Below, in pieces: positions 16,689 to 25,115 of a stretch of 64,000 bases of DNA. This DNA is from CAISDA01 sp050258555 (GTDB lineage: Bacteria; Bacteroidota; Ignavibacteria; UBA10030; UBA8401). Made by a program: the position numbers and the translations under genes. Position 1 is the stretch's first letter; each line of letters opens with the position of its first letter. The stretch is taken from positions 5,103 through 69,102 of the forward strand of contig JBLMZA010000031.1 of assembly GCA_050258555.1 (NCBI GenBank). The letters run 5' to 3'. The notes beneath the pieces are model-generated. The model worked only from the letters and a program-made list of their open reading frames with translations, did not search any database and was not told where the DNA came from.

Positions 16689-19600
16689 TCAGTGCGCCTC
16701 GAGCCAGTTTGAACCGGCGCCGATTTCGACTTCGATCGGCACGGACATCTTCATGGCATTCTTCATCTTATCCGCGACAAGCGCGCGCACCAGCTCGAGC
16801 TCGTTTTCATAGACTTCGAAGACGAGCTCGTCGTGCACCTGCAGGAGCATCCTGCTTCTGACCTTCTTCGTTTCGAACGCGCGATGGATGTCGATCATCG
16901 CGCGCTTGATCATGTCGGCCGCCGTACCCTGTATCGGCATATTGATCGCCTGGCGCTCGGCGTTGGCGCGGATCGGATTGTTGCGGCTGTTGATGTCGGG
17001 CAGGTAGCGCCGTCTTCCGCTCAAGGTTTCGACGTAGCCTTTGGCGCGCGCCGAAGCGATCGTCTCCGCAATGTACGTCTTCACATTGGGGAAGCGCTCG
17101 AAATACTTCGCGATGATCTCGCGCGCCTCGGCCTGCGGGATCTCCAGCCGCGCCGCCAGTCCGAACGCCCCGAGCCCGTACATGATCCCGAAATTCACTT
17201 CCTTCGCCTTGCGGCGCTGGTCCTTCGTCACCTCGGCAATCGGCACGTTGAAGATTTTGGCTGCCGTCGTCGAATGGATATCCTCTCCCGCATGGAACGC
17301 CGAGACGAGCGCCGGATCGCCCGAAATGTGCGCCATGATCCTGAGCTCGATCTGCGAATAATCGGCCGAGAGCATCGTCATGCCTTTTTCTCCCGGAATG
17401 AACGCGCGGCGGATCTCGCGGCCCATCTCGCTGCGGATCGGAATGTTCTGCAGATTGGGTTCGCTGCTTGAAAGCCTGCCTGTGGATGCGACCGTCTGAT
17501 TGAAGGACGTGTGCACGCGCTGTGTGTCGGGATGCACGAGCTTCGGCAGCGCGTCGACGTACGTCGACTTGATCTTCTGCAATTGCCGGTAGTCCAGCAT
17601 GCGCGCCACGATGGGGTGTTCGTTCTTCAGCGTCTCCAATACGCCCACATCGGTCGAGTATCCGGTCTTCGTCTTGCGCACGGGCTTCAGGTTCAGCTTT
17701 GTGAAGAGGATCTGCGCCAACTGCTGCGTCGAATTGATGTTGAACTCTTCGCCCGCATCCTTGTAGATCTGCGCGACGATCTCTTTCAGATCCTTGTCGA
17801 TCGAAGCGGACATCTCGCGCAGGAAGGGAATGTCGATGGCGATGCCGGTCTTTTCCATTTCCGTGAGCACCTCGATGAGCGGGAATTCGAGCTCCGTGCA
17901 GAGCGTCGTCATGCCGTGCAGCGTGAGCTTCGTGTGCAGCACATCGACGAGCTGATAGGTGATATCGGCGTCTTCGGCCGAGTAATCCGAGACAACGGGC
18001 AGCGGAACCGTGCGGATGTCCTTTTTCCCGTTGTCGGTCAATTGTCCGAATGAGATCATCGCATAGCCCAGATGCTCCTGGGCCAGCGCATCGAGATTGT
18101 GCTTGCCGTCGGGACGGAGGATGTAGCTGGCCACCATCGTGTCGAACTCCGCTCCGCGCACATCCAGACCGTAGCGGGTCATCACGAGCATGTCGTATTT
18201 CAGGTTCTGGCCGTACTTCTTCACCTTCGGATTCGAAAAGACCGCGCCCATATCGCGCGCAAGCTTTTCCGGTTCGAGCATCCAGTGCTTCGGCTCCGGC
18301 GATTCGGGCGCATCGAACAGCGACGCGCCGTCGCCGGGCGGCGTGAAGCGCACGGGAAGATAATAGGCGATGTGCGGCTGGAAGCTGAAGGAGATGCCGA
18401 CCAGATCGGCGCGCAGCGAATTGGTCGATGTCGTTTCGGTATCGAAGACGAACGCCTTCGCCTTCTTCAATTCGGAAAGAAAGCGCAGATACGCCGCATC
18501 CGAGTCGATAAGCGCATACTGATGTTCGGAAGAGGAAATATCCGTGAGCGGGGTTTCGGGTTCGAAGACCGACGGAGCGGCCGTGCCGACGGCGCCGGCC
18601 GAGGGCTCGGGACTTCCCGGCACGGTTTCGCCGAGTGTCGCCCCGATGGCGGCGATTGCTTCGGCTTCATCAACAGGCGCTTCCGCGCCCGAGGAAGGTT
18701 CGTCGTTGGGACGCGGTGTGCCTTTCAGGTCCTTCGGTCCCGAGAGTTCAACGGGAGGCAGGTCCTGTTCGGGCATCGAAAGCGAAGAAGGCGCGATATC
18801 CGCCAATCCGCTCGGGATGGGCGCGGCATCGGGCATGAGCGGTGCCGACGGCTTGAACTGGTCCTTGAGCTTCCGCACATGCGAACTGAATTCAAGGCGC
18901 GAAAAGAGCGCGATGAGCGAAGGGATGTCCCGCGCCTTGGCGCGCAGCGTGTGGAAATCGACCGACACGGGCACTTCGGTATGGATCGTCACCAGATGTT
19001 TCGAGAGCGCGGCCAGCTCCTTGTTTTTGAGCAGCTTTTCGCGCACGCCTTTCTGCGGGATCTCGTCGATGTGCTCGTAGATATTTTCGATCGTTCCGTA
19101 TTTCTGTATGAGCGGCGTGGCGGTCTTGGGCCCCACGCCCGGGACGCCGGGCACATTGTCCGACGTATCGCCGATGAGTCCCAGAAGGTCGACGACCTGG
19201 GAGGGCGGCACGCCGAATTTCTCGATCACCGAGGCGTCGTCCAGAAATTCGTCGTCCGAGCCGCCGCGTCCGGGGCGGTAGATTTTCACGATCGGCGAAA
19301 CGAGCTGCATGAAGTCCTTGTCCGATGTGACAAGATAGGATTCGACGTTTTCCTTCTCGGCCCTTCTGGCAAGCGTGCCGATGATGTCGTCGGCTTCGAA
19401 GCCGTCCATCTCGATGCAGGGGATGTTGTAGGCCTTCACCACGTCCTTCAGGACGGGAATGGATGCGGCCAGATCCTCGGGCATCTTGTTGCGCGTCGCC
19501 TTGTATTCCGCGTACGCTTCGTGCCGGAATGTCGGCTTGGCGGTATCGAAGACGACGGCGATGTAGTCGGGCATATGCACATCGAGCACTTTATTCAGGT

Positions 19601-19739
19601 AGTTGACGAAGCCGAAGATGGCGCTCGTATTTTCGCCGCGCGAGTTGATGAGCGGATTTCCCGCGAAGCTGTAGAATGCCCTGTAGACAAGTCCCATGCC
19701 GTCGAGCAGAAATAAGCGTTCCCTTCCTGAAGCTGCCAT
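16689..19739 (-). CDS. polA: DNA polymerase I with extended linker
   Basis: Repair and primer-removal polymerase, 1016 residues against about 928 in E. coli. Residues 1-292 are the 5'-3' exonuclease (V-V-F-D-T-A-K-P-T-F-R, F-E-A-D-D, G-D-T-S-D-N-V-P-G-V-P-G-V-G). The 3'-5' proofreading domain keeps its acidic residues (F-D-T-E-T at 432-436, the N-L-K-Y-D motif and Y-S-A-E-D-A-D). Polymerase motif A (D-Y-S-Q-I-E-L-R), O-helix (R-R-K-A-K-E-V-N-F-G-I-M-Y-G) and motif C (V-H-D-E-L) are intact. Between the two exonuclease parts, about 110 residues (297-405) rich in Pro, Glu, Ala and Ser form an unusual acidic linker. The SulP gene ends 7 bp away, convergently. Confidence 0.96.
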   Translation of the reverse strand: MAASGRERLFLLDGMGLVYRAFYSFAGNPLINSRGENTSAIFGFVNYLNKVLDVHMPDYIAVVFDTAKPTFRHEAYAEYKATRNKMPEDLAASIPVLKDVVKAYNIPCIEMDGFEADDIIGTLARRAEKENVESYLVTSDKDFMQLVSPIVKIYRPGRGGSDDEFLDDASVIEKFGVPPSQVVDLLGLIGDTSDNVPGVPGVGPKTATPLIQKYGTIENIYEHIDEIPQKGVREKLLKNKELAALSKHLVTIHTEVPVSVDFHTLRAKARDIPSLIALFSRLEFSSHVRKLKDQFKPSAPLMPDAAPIPSGLADIAPSSLSMPEQDLPPVELSGPKDLKGTPRPNDEPSSGAEAPVDEAEAIAAIGATLGETVPGSPEPSAGAVGTAAPSVFEPETPLTDISSSEHQYALIDSDAAYLRFLSELKKAKAFVFDTETTSTNSLRADLVGISFSFQPHIAYYLPVRFTPPGDGASLFDAPESPEPKHWMLEPEKLARDMGAVFSNPKVKKYGQNLKYDMLVMTRYGLDVRGAEFDTMVASYILRPDGKHNLDALAQEHLGYAMISFGQLTDNGKKDIRTVPLPVVSDYSAEDADITYQLVDVLHTKLTLHGMTTLCTELEFPLIEVLTEMEKTGIAIDIPFLREMSASIDKDLKEIVAQIYKDAGEEFNINSTQQLAQILFTKLNLKPVRKTKTGYSTDVGVLETLKNEHPIVARMLDYRQLQKIKSTYVDALPKLVHPDTQRVHTSFNQTVASTGRLSSSEPNLQNIPIRSEMGREIRRAFIPGEKGMTMLSADYSQIELRIMAHISGDPALVSAFHAGEDIHSTTAAKIFNVPIAEVTKDQRRKAKEVNFGIMYGLGAFGLAARLEIPQAEAREIIAKYFERFPNVKTYIAETIASARAKGYVETLSGRRRYLPDINSRNNPIRANAERQAINMPIQGTAADMIKRAMIDIHRAFETKKVRSRMLLQVHDELVFEVYENELELVRALVADKMKNAMKMSVPIEVEIGAGSNWLEAH

Positions 19740-19890
19740 GATCGATCGCCTTTGTGATGAATGATTGTGAACTGCCTCTGTGTAAATATACCCACTCTCA
19801 AGCCGACTTGCAAAAGAAGGGCTTTCGCGTATATTACAGGGTTACTATTGTATTTGCCCGGACTCTTTCGAGCCTTTCATTACACACAGC

Positions 19891-20751
19891 ATGAATATCT
19901 ACATCGTTCTTATTTTTCAGGTCCTCATTTCCAGCGGCACGCATCTTGTCGCCAAAGCCGTCTCGCACGACATCGACGGGGTCGTGCTCACCTGTCTGCG
20001 CTCGGCGGTCGCCACGGCGGCTCTGCTTGTGATTTTCTTCGCGAAGGAAAAGCGCGTCAGGGTGTCGCGTGAAGATCTGCCGATGCTCGCCTGGCTCTCA
20101 TTTCTCTGCATCCCGGTGAACCAGTTTCTGTTTCTCTACGGCATCCGCTTCACGCCGGCCGCAAACGGCGCGCTCTTGTATGCGACGACGCCGAGCTTCG
20201 TGCTCGTGCTCTCGGGACTGCTCTTGAAGGAGCGCATCACGAAGCGGAAGCTTGCCGGGGTGGTGATCGCGTTTCTGGGAGTGCTGGTCGTCGTCTTCGA
20301 GCGGGGCATCGATCTGTCGGCCGATTACATCTGGGGCAATTTCATCCTGCTTCTGGCCGTGCTGGCCTGGGCGCTCTATACGATACAGGGAAAGACGCTC
20401 ATCGTCCGATACGGCGCCTTTCACATCAGCGCGCTCTCGATGATCGGCGGAACGATCATGTTTCTTCCGTTCGGCGCGTTCGGACTGGCGGGATTTGATT
20501 TCGGCAGGATGACGGCGCTCCATTGGGAGGGGATCATCTATCTGGCGCTGGGCACCTCGATACTCGGATATTTTCTCTGGATGTATGCCATCGGCAAGAT
20601 CGATACGACGAAAGTCGCCGTCTTCTCGAATGCGCAGCCCATTGTCACCACCATTCTTTCGGTCGTGCTCCTGCACCAGTCCTTCAGCATTCCCTTCATC
20701 GTCGGCGGCGTCATCACGATCGCCGGCGTATTGCTCACGCAGATGAAATGA
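19891..20751 (+). CDS. EamA/DMT family transporter
   Basis: A 286-residue inner-membrane protein with ten predicted helices made of two five-helix EamA repeats (A-A-N-G-A-L-L-Y-A-T-T-P and L-G-Y-F-L-W-M-Y-A-I ... V-A-V-F-S-N-A-Q-P-I-V). Members export amino acids, metabolites or drugs; the substrate here cannot be told. It is transcribed divergently from polA (151-bp gap) and its stop abuts the end of the convergent APC permease gene. No Shine-Dalgarno precedes ATG 19891. Confidence 0.87.
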   Translation: MNIYIVLIFQVLISSGTHLVAKAVSHDIDGVVLTCLRSAVATAALLVIFFAKEKRVRVSREDLPMLAWLSFLCIPVNQFLFLYGIRFTPAANGALLYATTPSFVLVLSGLLLKERITKRKLAGVVIAFLGVLVVVFERGIDLSADYIWGNFILLLAVLAWALYTIQGKTLIVRYGAFHISALSMIGGTIMFLPFGAFGLAGFDFGRMTALHWEGIIYLALGTSILGYFLWMYAIGKIDTTKVAVFSNAQPIVTTILSVVLLHQSFSIPFIVGGVITIAGVLLTQMK

Positions 20752-22095
20752 TCACACACGGCGCCGCGCGCGTTCGCGCACGAAATAGACCGCCGCGCCG
20801 GTGGCGATCACCACAATGCCGCCGAGTGCGAACGCCGGGCCGGTCGAGATGAAGATCGCCGCCCAGGCGATGATGGCGATCAGTGCGGGAAGAGGATAGA
20901 GCGGCATGCGATACGGCATGGATTTGGCCCCGAGCCGGCGGCGCAGGATCATGAGTCCCACGCCACCGCCGATAAACTGCACGATGATGCGCATGGCAAG
21001 GATCGCCTTGATCACATCCGACAATCGGAAGAGCAGGCTGAACACGAACGCCGTGGCGCCGAGCGTCAGAAGCGCGACATGCGGAAAGTGTTTCGTCGGA
21101 TGGACGCGTCCCATCACCGCAAAGAAATTCCCGTCGAGCGCCGCGGCGTAGGGAATGCGCGAGTAGCCGAGCATCACCGCAAAGAGCGAGGCGAAGGCGA
21201 TCCAGAGCACAAGCATCGTCGCCAATGTCGCCGCGCCGCTTCCGTAGAGATGCTCGATGAGCGTGCTGACGATGAACTGCGACTCCTTCGCTTCCTGCCA
21301 GGGAATCGCGCCGAGCACGCTCACGATCATCGCCAGATAGAGCACGGCGATGCCGGCGATCGAAATGAAGATCGATTTCGGAATGACCGACTCGGGATTC
21401 CGGATCTCTCCTCCCAGATGACACACATTGTAATAGCCCAGATAGGTGTAGATCGTCTGGACGGTCGCCTGTCCGAGCGCCGCCATAAACGCGAACGAGA
21501 AGAAGTCGCGGGCGCCCTGCGAGGGCTGCGCCATGAGCGAGGCGTCGAAATGCGACAGTCCTCCGATGATGAACCAGAGCATCGTGCCGATGACGCCGAT
21601 CCACAACAGCATCGAGATCCTGCCGACCGTTGTGATTTTGCGGTAGAGCAGGAGCACCAGAAGAATCACCAGCAGGCCCGAGGCGGCTTTTTGCGTGAGG
21701 GCGGTGAGCGGAAGGATGTACGAGAGATACTGCGCAAAGCCGATCGCGCCCGATGCGACGACAAGAGGCGCCTGGATCATCGTCTGCCAGATGATGAGGA
21801 AGGACATGAACTTTCCCCATTTCTCCCTGCCGTATGACTCGCGCAGGAAGACGTAGCTTCCGCCGGCTGTGGGCATGGCCGCTCCGAGCTCGGCCCAGAT
21901 GAACCCGTCGAAGAGCGAAAGCAGCGCGCCGGCGATGTACGCCCAGATCGCATCAGGACCGTTCATCGTCTTGATCACCAGCGGCAGCACGACGAAGGGA
22001 CCGATGCCGACCATGTCGATCATGTTCAGCGCCGAGGCTTCCTTCAGTCCCAGTGCGCGTTCGAGCGCGGGTTTCTCGGATGGAGAGCGAGTCAT
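20752..22095 (-). CDS. APC family amino acid permease
   Basis: A 447-residue protein with twelve predicted helices. The family start motif A-L-N-M-I-D-M-V-G-I-G-P-F-V, corresponding to the substrate-binding G-x-G region of helix 1, and P-T-A-G-G-S-Y-V-F-L-R-E-S-Y-G are clear. It should import amino acids or polyamines by proton or sodium symport, but the specificity is unknown. It begins 11 bp after the OmpA-type lipoprotein gene on the same strand, so they probably share a transcript. No Shine-Dalgarno is evident. Confidence 0.87.
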   Translation of the reverse strand: MTRSPSEKPALERALGLKEASALNMIDMVGIGPFVVLPLVIKTMNGPDAIWAYIAGALLSLFDGFIWAELGAAMPTAGGSYVFLRESYGREKWGKFMSFLIIWQTMIQAPLVVASGAIGFAQYLSYILPLTALTQKAASGLLVILLVLLLYRKITTVGRISMLLWIGVIGTMLWFIIGGLSHFDASLMAQPSQGARDFFSFAFMAALGQATVQTIYTYLGYYNVCHLGGEIRNPESVIPKSIFISIAGIAVLYLAMIVSVLGAIPWQEAKESQFIVSTLIEHLYGSGAATLATMLVLWIAFASLFAVMLGYSRIPYAAALDGNFFAVMGRVHPTKHFPHVALLTLGATAFVFSLLFRLSDVIKAILAMRIIVQFIGGGVGLMILRRRLGAKSMPYRMPLYPLPALIAIIAWAAIFISTGPAFALGGIVVIATGAAVYFVRERARRRV

Positions 22096-22106
22096 GGGTA
22101 TCTGTG

Positions 22107-22958
22107 TTATTTGTGCAGCAGCTCGAACAATTCCGTCAGCTTCGGCACGAGAATGATCTCGGTGCGGCGGTTCTTGGCGCGCGCGGCCGGCGTGTTGCCT
22201 TCCTCGAGCGGCGCATATTCGCTTCTGCCCGAGGCCGTGATGCGCGCAGGCTCCATCTTTCCATCCTCAACAAGATACCGCACCACCTGGGTTGCACGCA
22301 TCACGCTCAGATCCCAATTGTCGCGGATGGCGCCGAGATTCGCCACCGGCTGATTGTCCGTGTGGCCCTCGACGAGAATCGAGATGTCCTTCTGATGGTT
22401 CAACACGCCGGCAAGCTCGATCAAAGCCGCCTTGCCGCGCTTGTCGATCTCGGTCTTGCCGGTCGAAAAAAGCAGCTGGTTCGAGAGCGACACATAGAGC
22501 TTGCCGTCCTTGATATTGAGCGTGAGACCGGTGCCTTCGAATCCCAGGAGCGCATCGGCCAGCCGGTTTTTCAGCGTGACAAGGGATGAATCGCGCGCGG
22601 CGAGTTTCTGTTCGACTTCGGCCAGGCGCTGTTCGCGCTGCCGGATATTTTTCTGGGCGTCTTCAAGCGCCGAGAGCGCTTTCTGCAGATCCTCCTTGGT
22701 TGTCTGCTTCGCATGCATATAGTTCTGGTAGAGCGTTTCGTATTCCGACTGCGCTGAATCGCGCTTCGCCTTGAGATCGGCAACTTCGGCGCGGCATGCC
22801 GTGAGCGATGAATCGTACCGCGCAACGACCGTCGTCAGCGAATCGGCTTGGGCGCGCGCGGCGTTGCGCGAAGCCTCCATTTCTTCGTATTTTCCAAGCG
22901 AGACGCAGGATGATAGAACGACCGACAGCATGAGTGCGAGGGGAAGTGCATGTTTCAT
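22107..22958 (-). CDS. OmpA family peptidoglycan-binding lipoprotein
   Basis: A 283-residue outer-membrane lipoprotein: signal peptide with lipobox V-L-S-S-C, lipidated C18. Residues about 25-130 are charged and heptad-like (A-R-A-Q-A-D-S-L, Q-K-N-I-R-Q-R-E-Q-R-L-A-E-V), predicting a coiled coil. The C-terminal OmpA domain holds V-E-G-H-T-D-N-Q-P and the arginine-rich A-A-R-A-K-N-R-R-T-E-I, the diaminopimelate-binding signature. It anchors the outer membrane to peptidoglycan. The same frame is open up to 23705, but that extension is the antisense of the aminotransferase gene and lacks an export signal. ATG 22958 opens the signal peptide. Confidence 0.9.
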   Translation of the reverse strand: MKHALPLALMLSVVLSSCVSLGKYEEMEASRNAARAQADSLTTVVARYDSSLTACRAEVADLKAKRDSAQSEYETLYQNYMHAKQTTKEDLQKALSALEDAQKNIRQREQRLAEVEQKLAARDSSLVTLKNRLADALLGFEGTGLTLNIKDGKLYVSLSNQLLFSTGKTEIDKRGKAALIELAGVLNHQKDISILVEGHTDNQPVANLGAIRDNWDLSVMRATQVVRYLVEDGKMEPARITASGRSEYAPLEEGNTPAARAKNRRTEIILVPKLTELFELLHK

Positions 22959-23003
22959 TGGAGATTCTTCCGAACGATGATGAATAAAATGCCGTGAATG
23001 CAT

Positions 23004-23032
23004 AAAATACGATCCCCCGCGCTGAAAGGCAA
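23004..23032 (-). promoter_or_regulatory. Promoter of the OmpA-type lipoprotein gene
   Basis: On the minus strand TTGCCT (23032-23027) and TATTTT (23009-23004) are spaced 17 bp, in the 101-bp gap between the aminotransferase stop and the lipoprotein start at 22958. Confidence 0.55.
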
Positions 23033-23059
23033 GACGGTGCCGCGTCGGAGCGTTCCGGC

Positions 23060-24544
23060 TCAGCCTTCGCTCTGCAGTCCCGTGGCAAACCAGGCGGCGG
23101 TGAGTTCCGATGTGAGAGAGTTTCCCGATGCATGATAGAACTCGTTGTGCGAGGGCGAATAGACGTAGTCGTTCTGCCAGTCGCGTCCGTGACGGGCGAT
23201 CGCATCGATTGCATCGCCGATGAGGACGATTTCCTCGTCGGTCGTGGTCGGATGCAGCGAGATGCGCACCCAGCCCGGCTTCGCCGAAAGATCCCCGTGA
23301 TCGATTTTGTCGGTGATGCGCTGCGAGTGCTCCTTGTCCACATGCAGCAGGTAATGGCCGTATGTGCCGGCGCACGAGCAGCCCCCGCGCGCCTGGATGC
23401 CGAAGCGGTCGTTGAGCAGGCGCACGACCATGTTGTAATGAAGATGGCGGATGTAGAAGGAAAAGACGGGCAGACGCTCCTCGATGTGTCCGGCCAGAAT
23501 CTGGAGTCCCTTGATCGCGCGCAGCTGCTCGAACATCAGCGAGCGCGCTTCGCGTTCGCGTTCGCCGATCATGTCCACATTCATCGCGTCCTTCAGCATG
23601 ATGGCCAGCGATGCCCTGATCGCCTGCAGGAAGCCCGGCGTGCCGCCGTCTTCGCGCATCTCGATATCGGGGATGTAGCGGTGTTCGCCCCAGGGATTCG
23701 TCCACAATACCGTGCCGCCTCCGGGCTGGTCGGGCGTCTTCAGCGTGTAGAGGTTCTTGTTCAGGATCAGCACGCCCGGCGTGCCGGGACCGCCCAGGAA
23801 CTTGTGCGGCGAAAAGATGATCGCATCGAGCCGCGCCTGTTCATCGATCGGATGCATGTCGATGCGCGTGTAGGGCGCCGATGCCGCAAAATCGATGATG
23901 GCGATGCCGCCATGCTCGTGCATGATCGAGGCGAGGGTGTGATAGGGCGTTTCGATGCCGGTCACATTCGAACAGGCGGTGAATGATCCTATTTTGATCT
24001 TCCGGTCTTTGTAGGTCTCGAGCGCCGCCCGAAGCTCGTCCGGCTCGACCAGTCCGTCTTCCGAAGCCGCCAGCACGTGCACATCGGCAATGGTCTCGTA
24101 CCACGTCGTCTGATTCGAGTGATGCTCCATATGCGTCACAAACACGATGGGCGTGTCTTCCTCGTTCAGGCGGATCGCGCTTCGGAACTGTTCGGGCGCT
24201 TTGACGCCGAGGATGCGCTGGAGCTTGTTGATGCAGGCCGTCATGCCCGTGCCCACAAACAGCAGGGCGTCGTCCGCGCCGGCATTCACATGCCGCTTGA
24301 TGATCGTATGGGCATGATGATACGCGCTCGTCATGAGCGCTCCGGTGACGGAGGCCTCGGAATGCGTATTGCCCACGAACGGTCCGAACGTCTCGAGCAT
24401 GCGGTGCTCGATCGGCGCATAGAGCCGCCCGCTGGCGGTCCAGTCCGCATAGATGATCTTCTGCTCGCCATAGGGGGTGGTAAAGGTCTGATCGATGCCG
24501 ATGATGTTGTTACGAAATGGAGCGAAATACTGTCGGGGAACCAC
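23060..24544 (-). CDS. Class V aminotransferase-fold PLP enzyme (cysteine desulfurase-like)
   Basis: A 494-residue pyridoxal-phosphate enzyme. The cofactor lysine lies in F-S-P-H-K-F-L-G-G-P-G-T-P-G, and R-G-G-C-S-C-A-G-T-Y-G near the C-terminus holds a cysteine where SufS/Csd desulfurases carry their catalytic one. The N-terminal I-Y-A-D-W-T-A-S-G-R-L-Y is typical of the larger class V group found singly on genomes and often annotated as aminotransferase. No suf or isc genes are nearby, so sulfur transfer is uncertain. The start is the GTG at 24544, which has GAGAGG before it; the frame open to 24844 upstream is antisense to the next gene. Confidence 0.85.
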   Translation of the reverse strand: MVPRQYFAPFRNNIIGIDQTFTTPYGEQKIIYADWTASGRLYAPIEHRMLETFGPFVGNTHSEASVTGALMTSAYHHAHTIIKRHVNAGADDALLFVGTGMTACINKLQRILGVKAPEQFRSAIRLNEEDTPIVFVTHMEHHSNQTTWYETIADVHVLAASEDGLVEPDELRAALETYKDRKIKIGSFTACSNVTGIETPYHTLASIMHEHGGIAIIDFAASAPYTRIDMHPIDEQARLDAIIFSPHKFLGGPGTPGVLILNKNLYTLKTPDQPGGGTVLWTNPWGEHRYIPDIEMREDGGTPGFLQAIRASLAIMLKDAMNVDMIGEREREARSLMFEQLRAIKGLQILAGHIEERLPVFSFYIRHLHYNMVVRLLNDRFGIQARGGCSCAGTYGHYLLHVDKEHSQRITDKIDHGDLSAKPGWVRISLHPTTTDEEIVLIGDAIDAIARHGRDWQNDYVYSPSHNEFYHASGNSLTSELTAAWFATGLQSEG

Positions 24545-24581
24545 GCGCCTGCCTCTCAAGTTGTAGAAAGTTGCCGTGAAG

Positions 24582-24610
24582 AAAATACGAATGAATCGCG
24601 AACAATACAA
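24582..24610 (-). promoter_or_regulatory. Promoter of the class V aminotransferase
   Basis: On the minus strand TTGTAT (24610-24605) and TATTTT (24587-24582) are spaced 17 bp, about 38 bp before the GTG at 24544. It sits in the 88-bp divergent gap shared with the secreted protein at 24633. Confidence 0.6.
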
Positions 24611-24632
24611 GCACTTGAAAAGAGAGGATACG

Positions 24633-25115
24633 ATGAAAGCACAGTGGAAGCAATGGCTGATCTGCGCCGCGCTGCCGGCGCTGCTGATGACAGAATCGCT
24701 GCACGCGCAGGGGCAGATCCTCTTTCTTCGTCTTCGGATGCAGAACGATTCCGTCCGGCTTGTGGAATCGAGCCTTCGCCCGGGGATGGTGAAGCAGGTC
24801 AGGAAGGCGCCGGAATCGGGCGTGATCGAATACGAATGCCTCACGCACGCCGGAGAAGTCGTATTCAGGGGGAGGATGAGCGATCCGTCGCTTCGCCGCT
24901 ATGAATATGAGGATCCGGCCGAACCGGGACGGATCGCCGTCCGCCACGTCCGCGTGAAGGATGCGGAGTTCACCGTCCGCGTTCCGTACCGCGAAGGGCT
25001 TCGGCGCGTCGATTTTTACAGGAAGAATTCCAATGCATCAAGCGGCGCCTCCGTGCGCAGCATGCGCACACACATCGGCACGGTCGACGTGCAGAGCCTG
25101 AGAGGCACGCCATGA
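24633..25115 (+). CDS. Small secreted protein, possible M64 N-terminal partner
   Basis: A 160-residue exported protein; the signal peptide is M-K-A-Q-W-K-Q-W-L-I-C...L-H-A-Q. ATG 24633 is preferred because GAGAGGA stands before it and it opens the signal peptide. The rest is predicted beta-rich, with R-Y-E-Y-E-D-P and F-T-V-R-V-P-Y-R-E-G-L-R-R-V-D-F-Y, resembling the strand pattern of the M64 N-terminal domain that usually precedes the peptidase in one chain. Its stop overlaps the start of the M64 peptidase gene (ATGA), so the two are translationally coupled. I infer that the domain is encoded here as a separate chain; no database check was possible. Confidence 0.6.
   Translation: MKAQWKQWLICAALPALLMTESLHAQGQILFLRLRMQNDSVRLVESSLRPGMVKQVRKAPESGVIEYECLTHAGEVVFRGRMSDPSLRRYEYEDPAEPGRIAVRHVRVKDAEFTVRVPYREGLRRVDFYRKNSNASSGASVRSMRTHIGTVDVQSLRGTP

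Noticed and set aside
22959..23705. N-terminal extension of the OmpA lipoprotein frame
   Set aside because: It is antisense to the class V aminotransferase, and a proper lipoprotein signal peptide starts at 22958.
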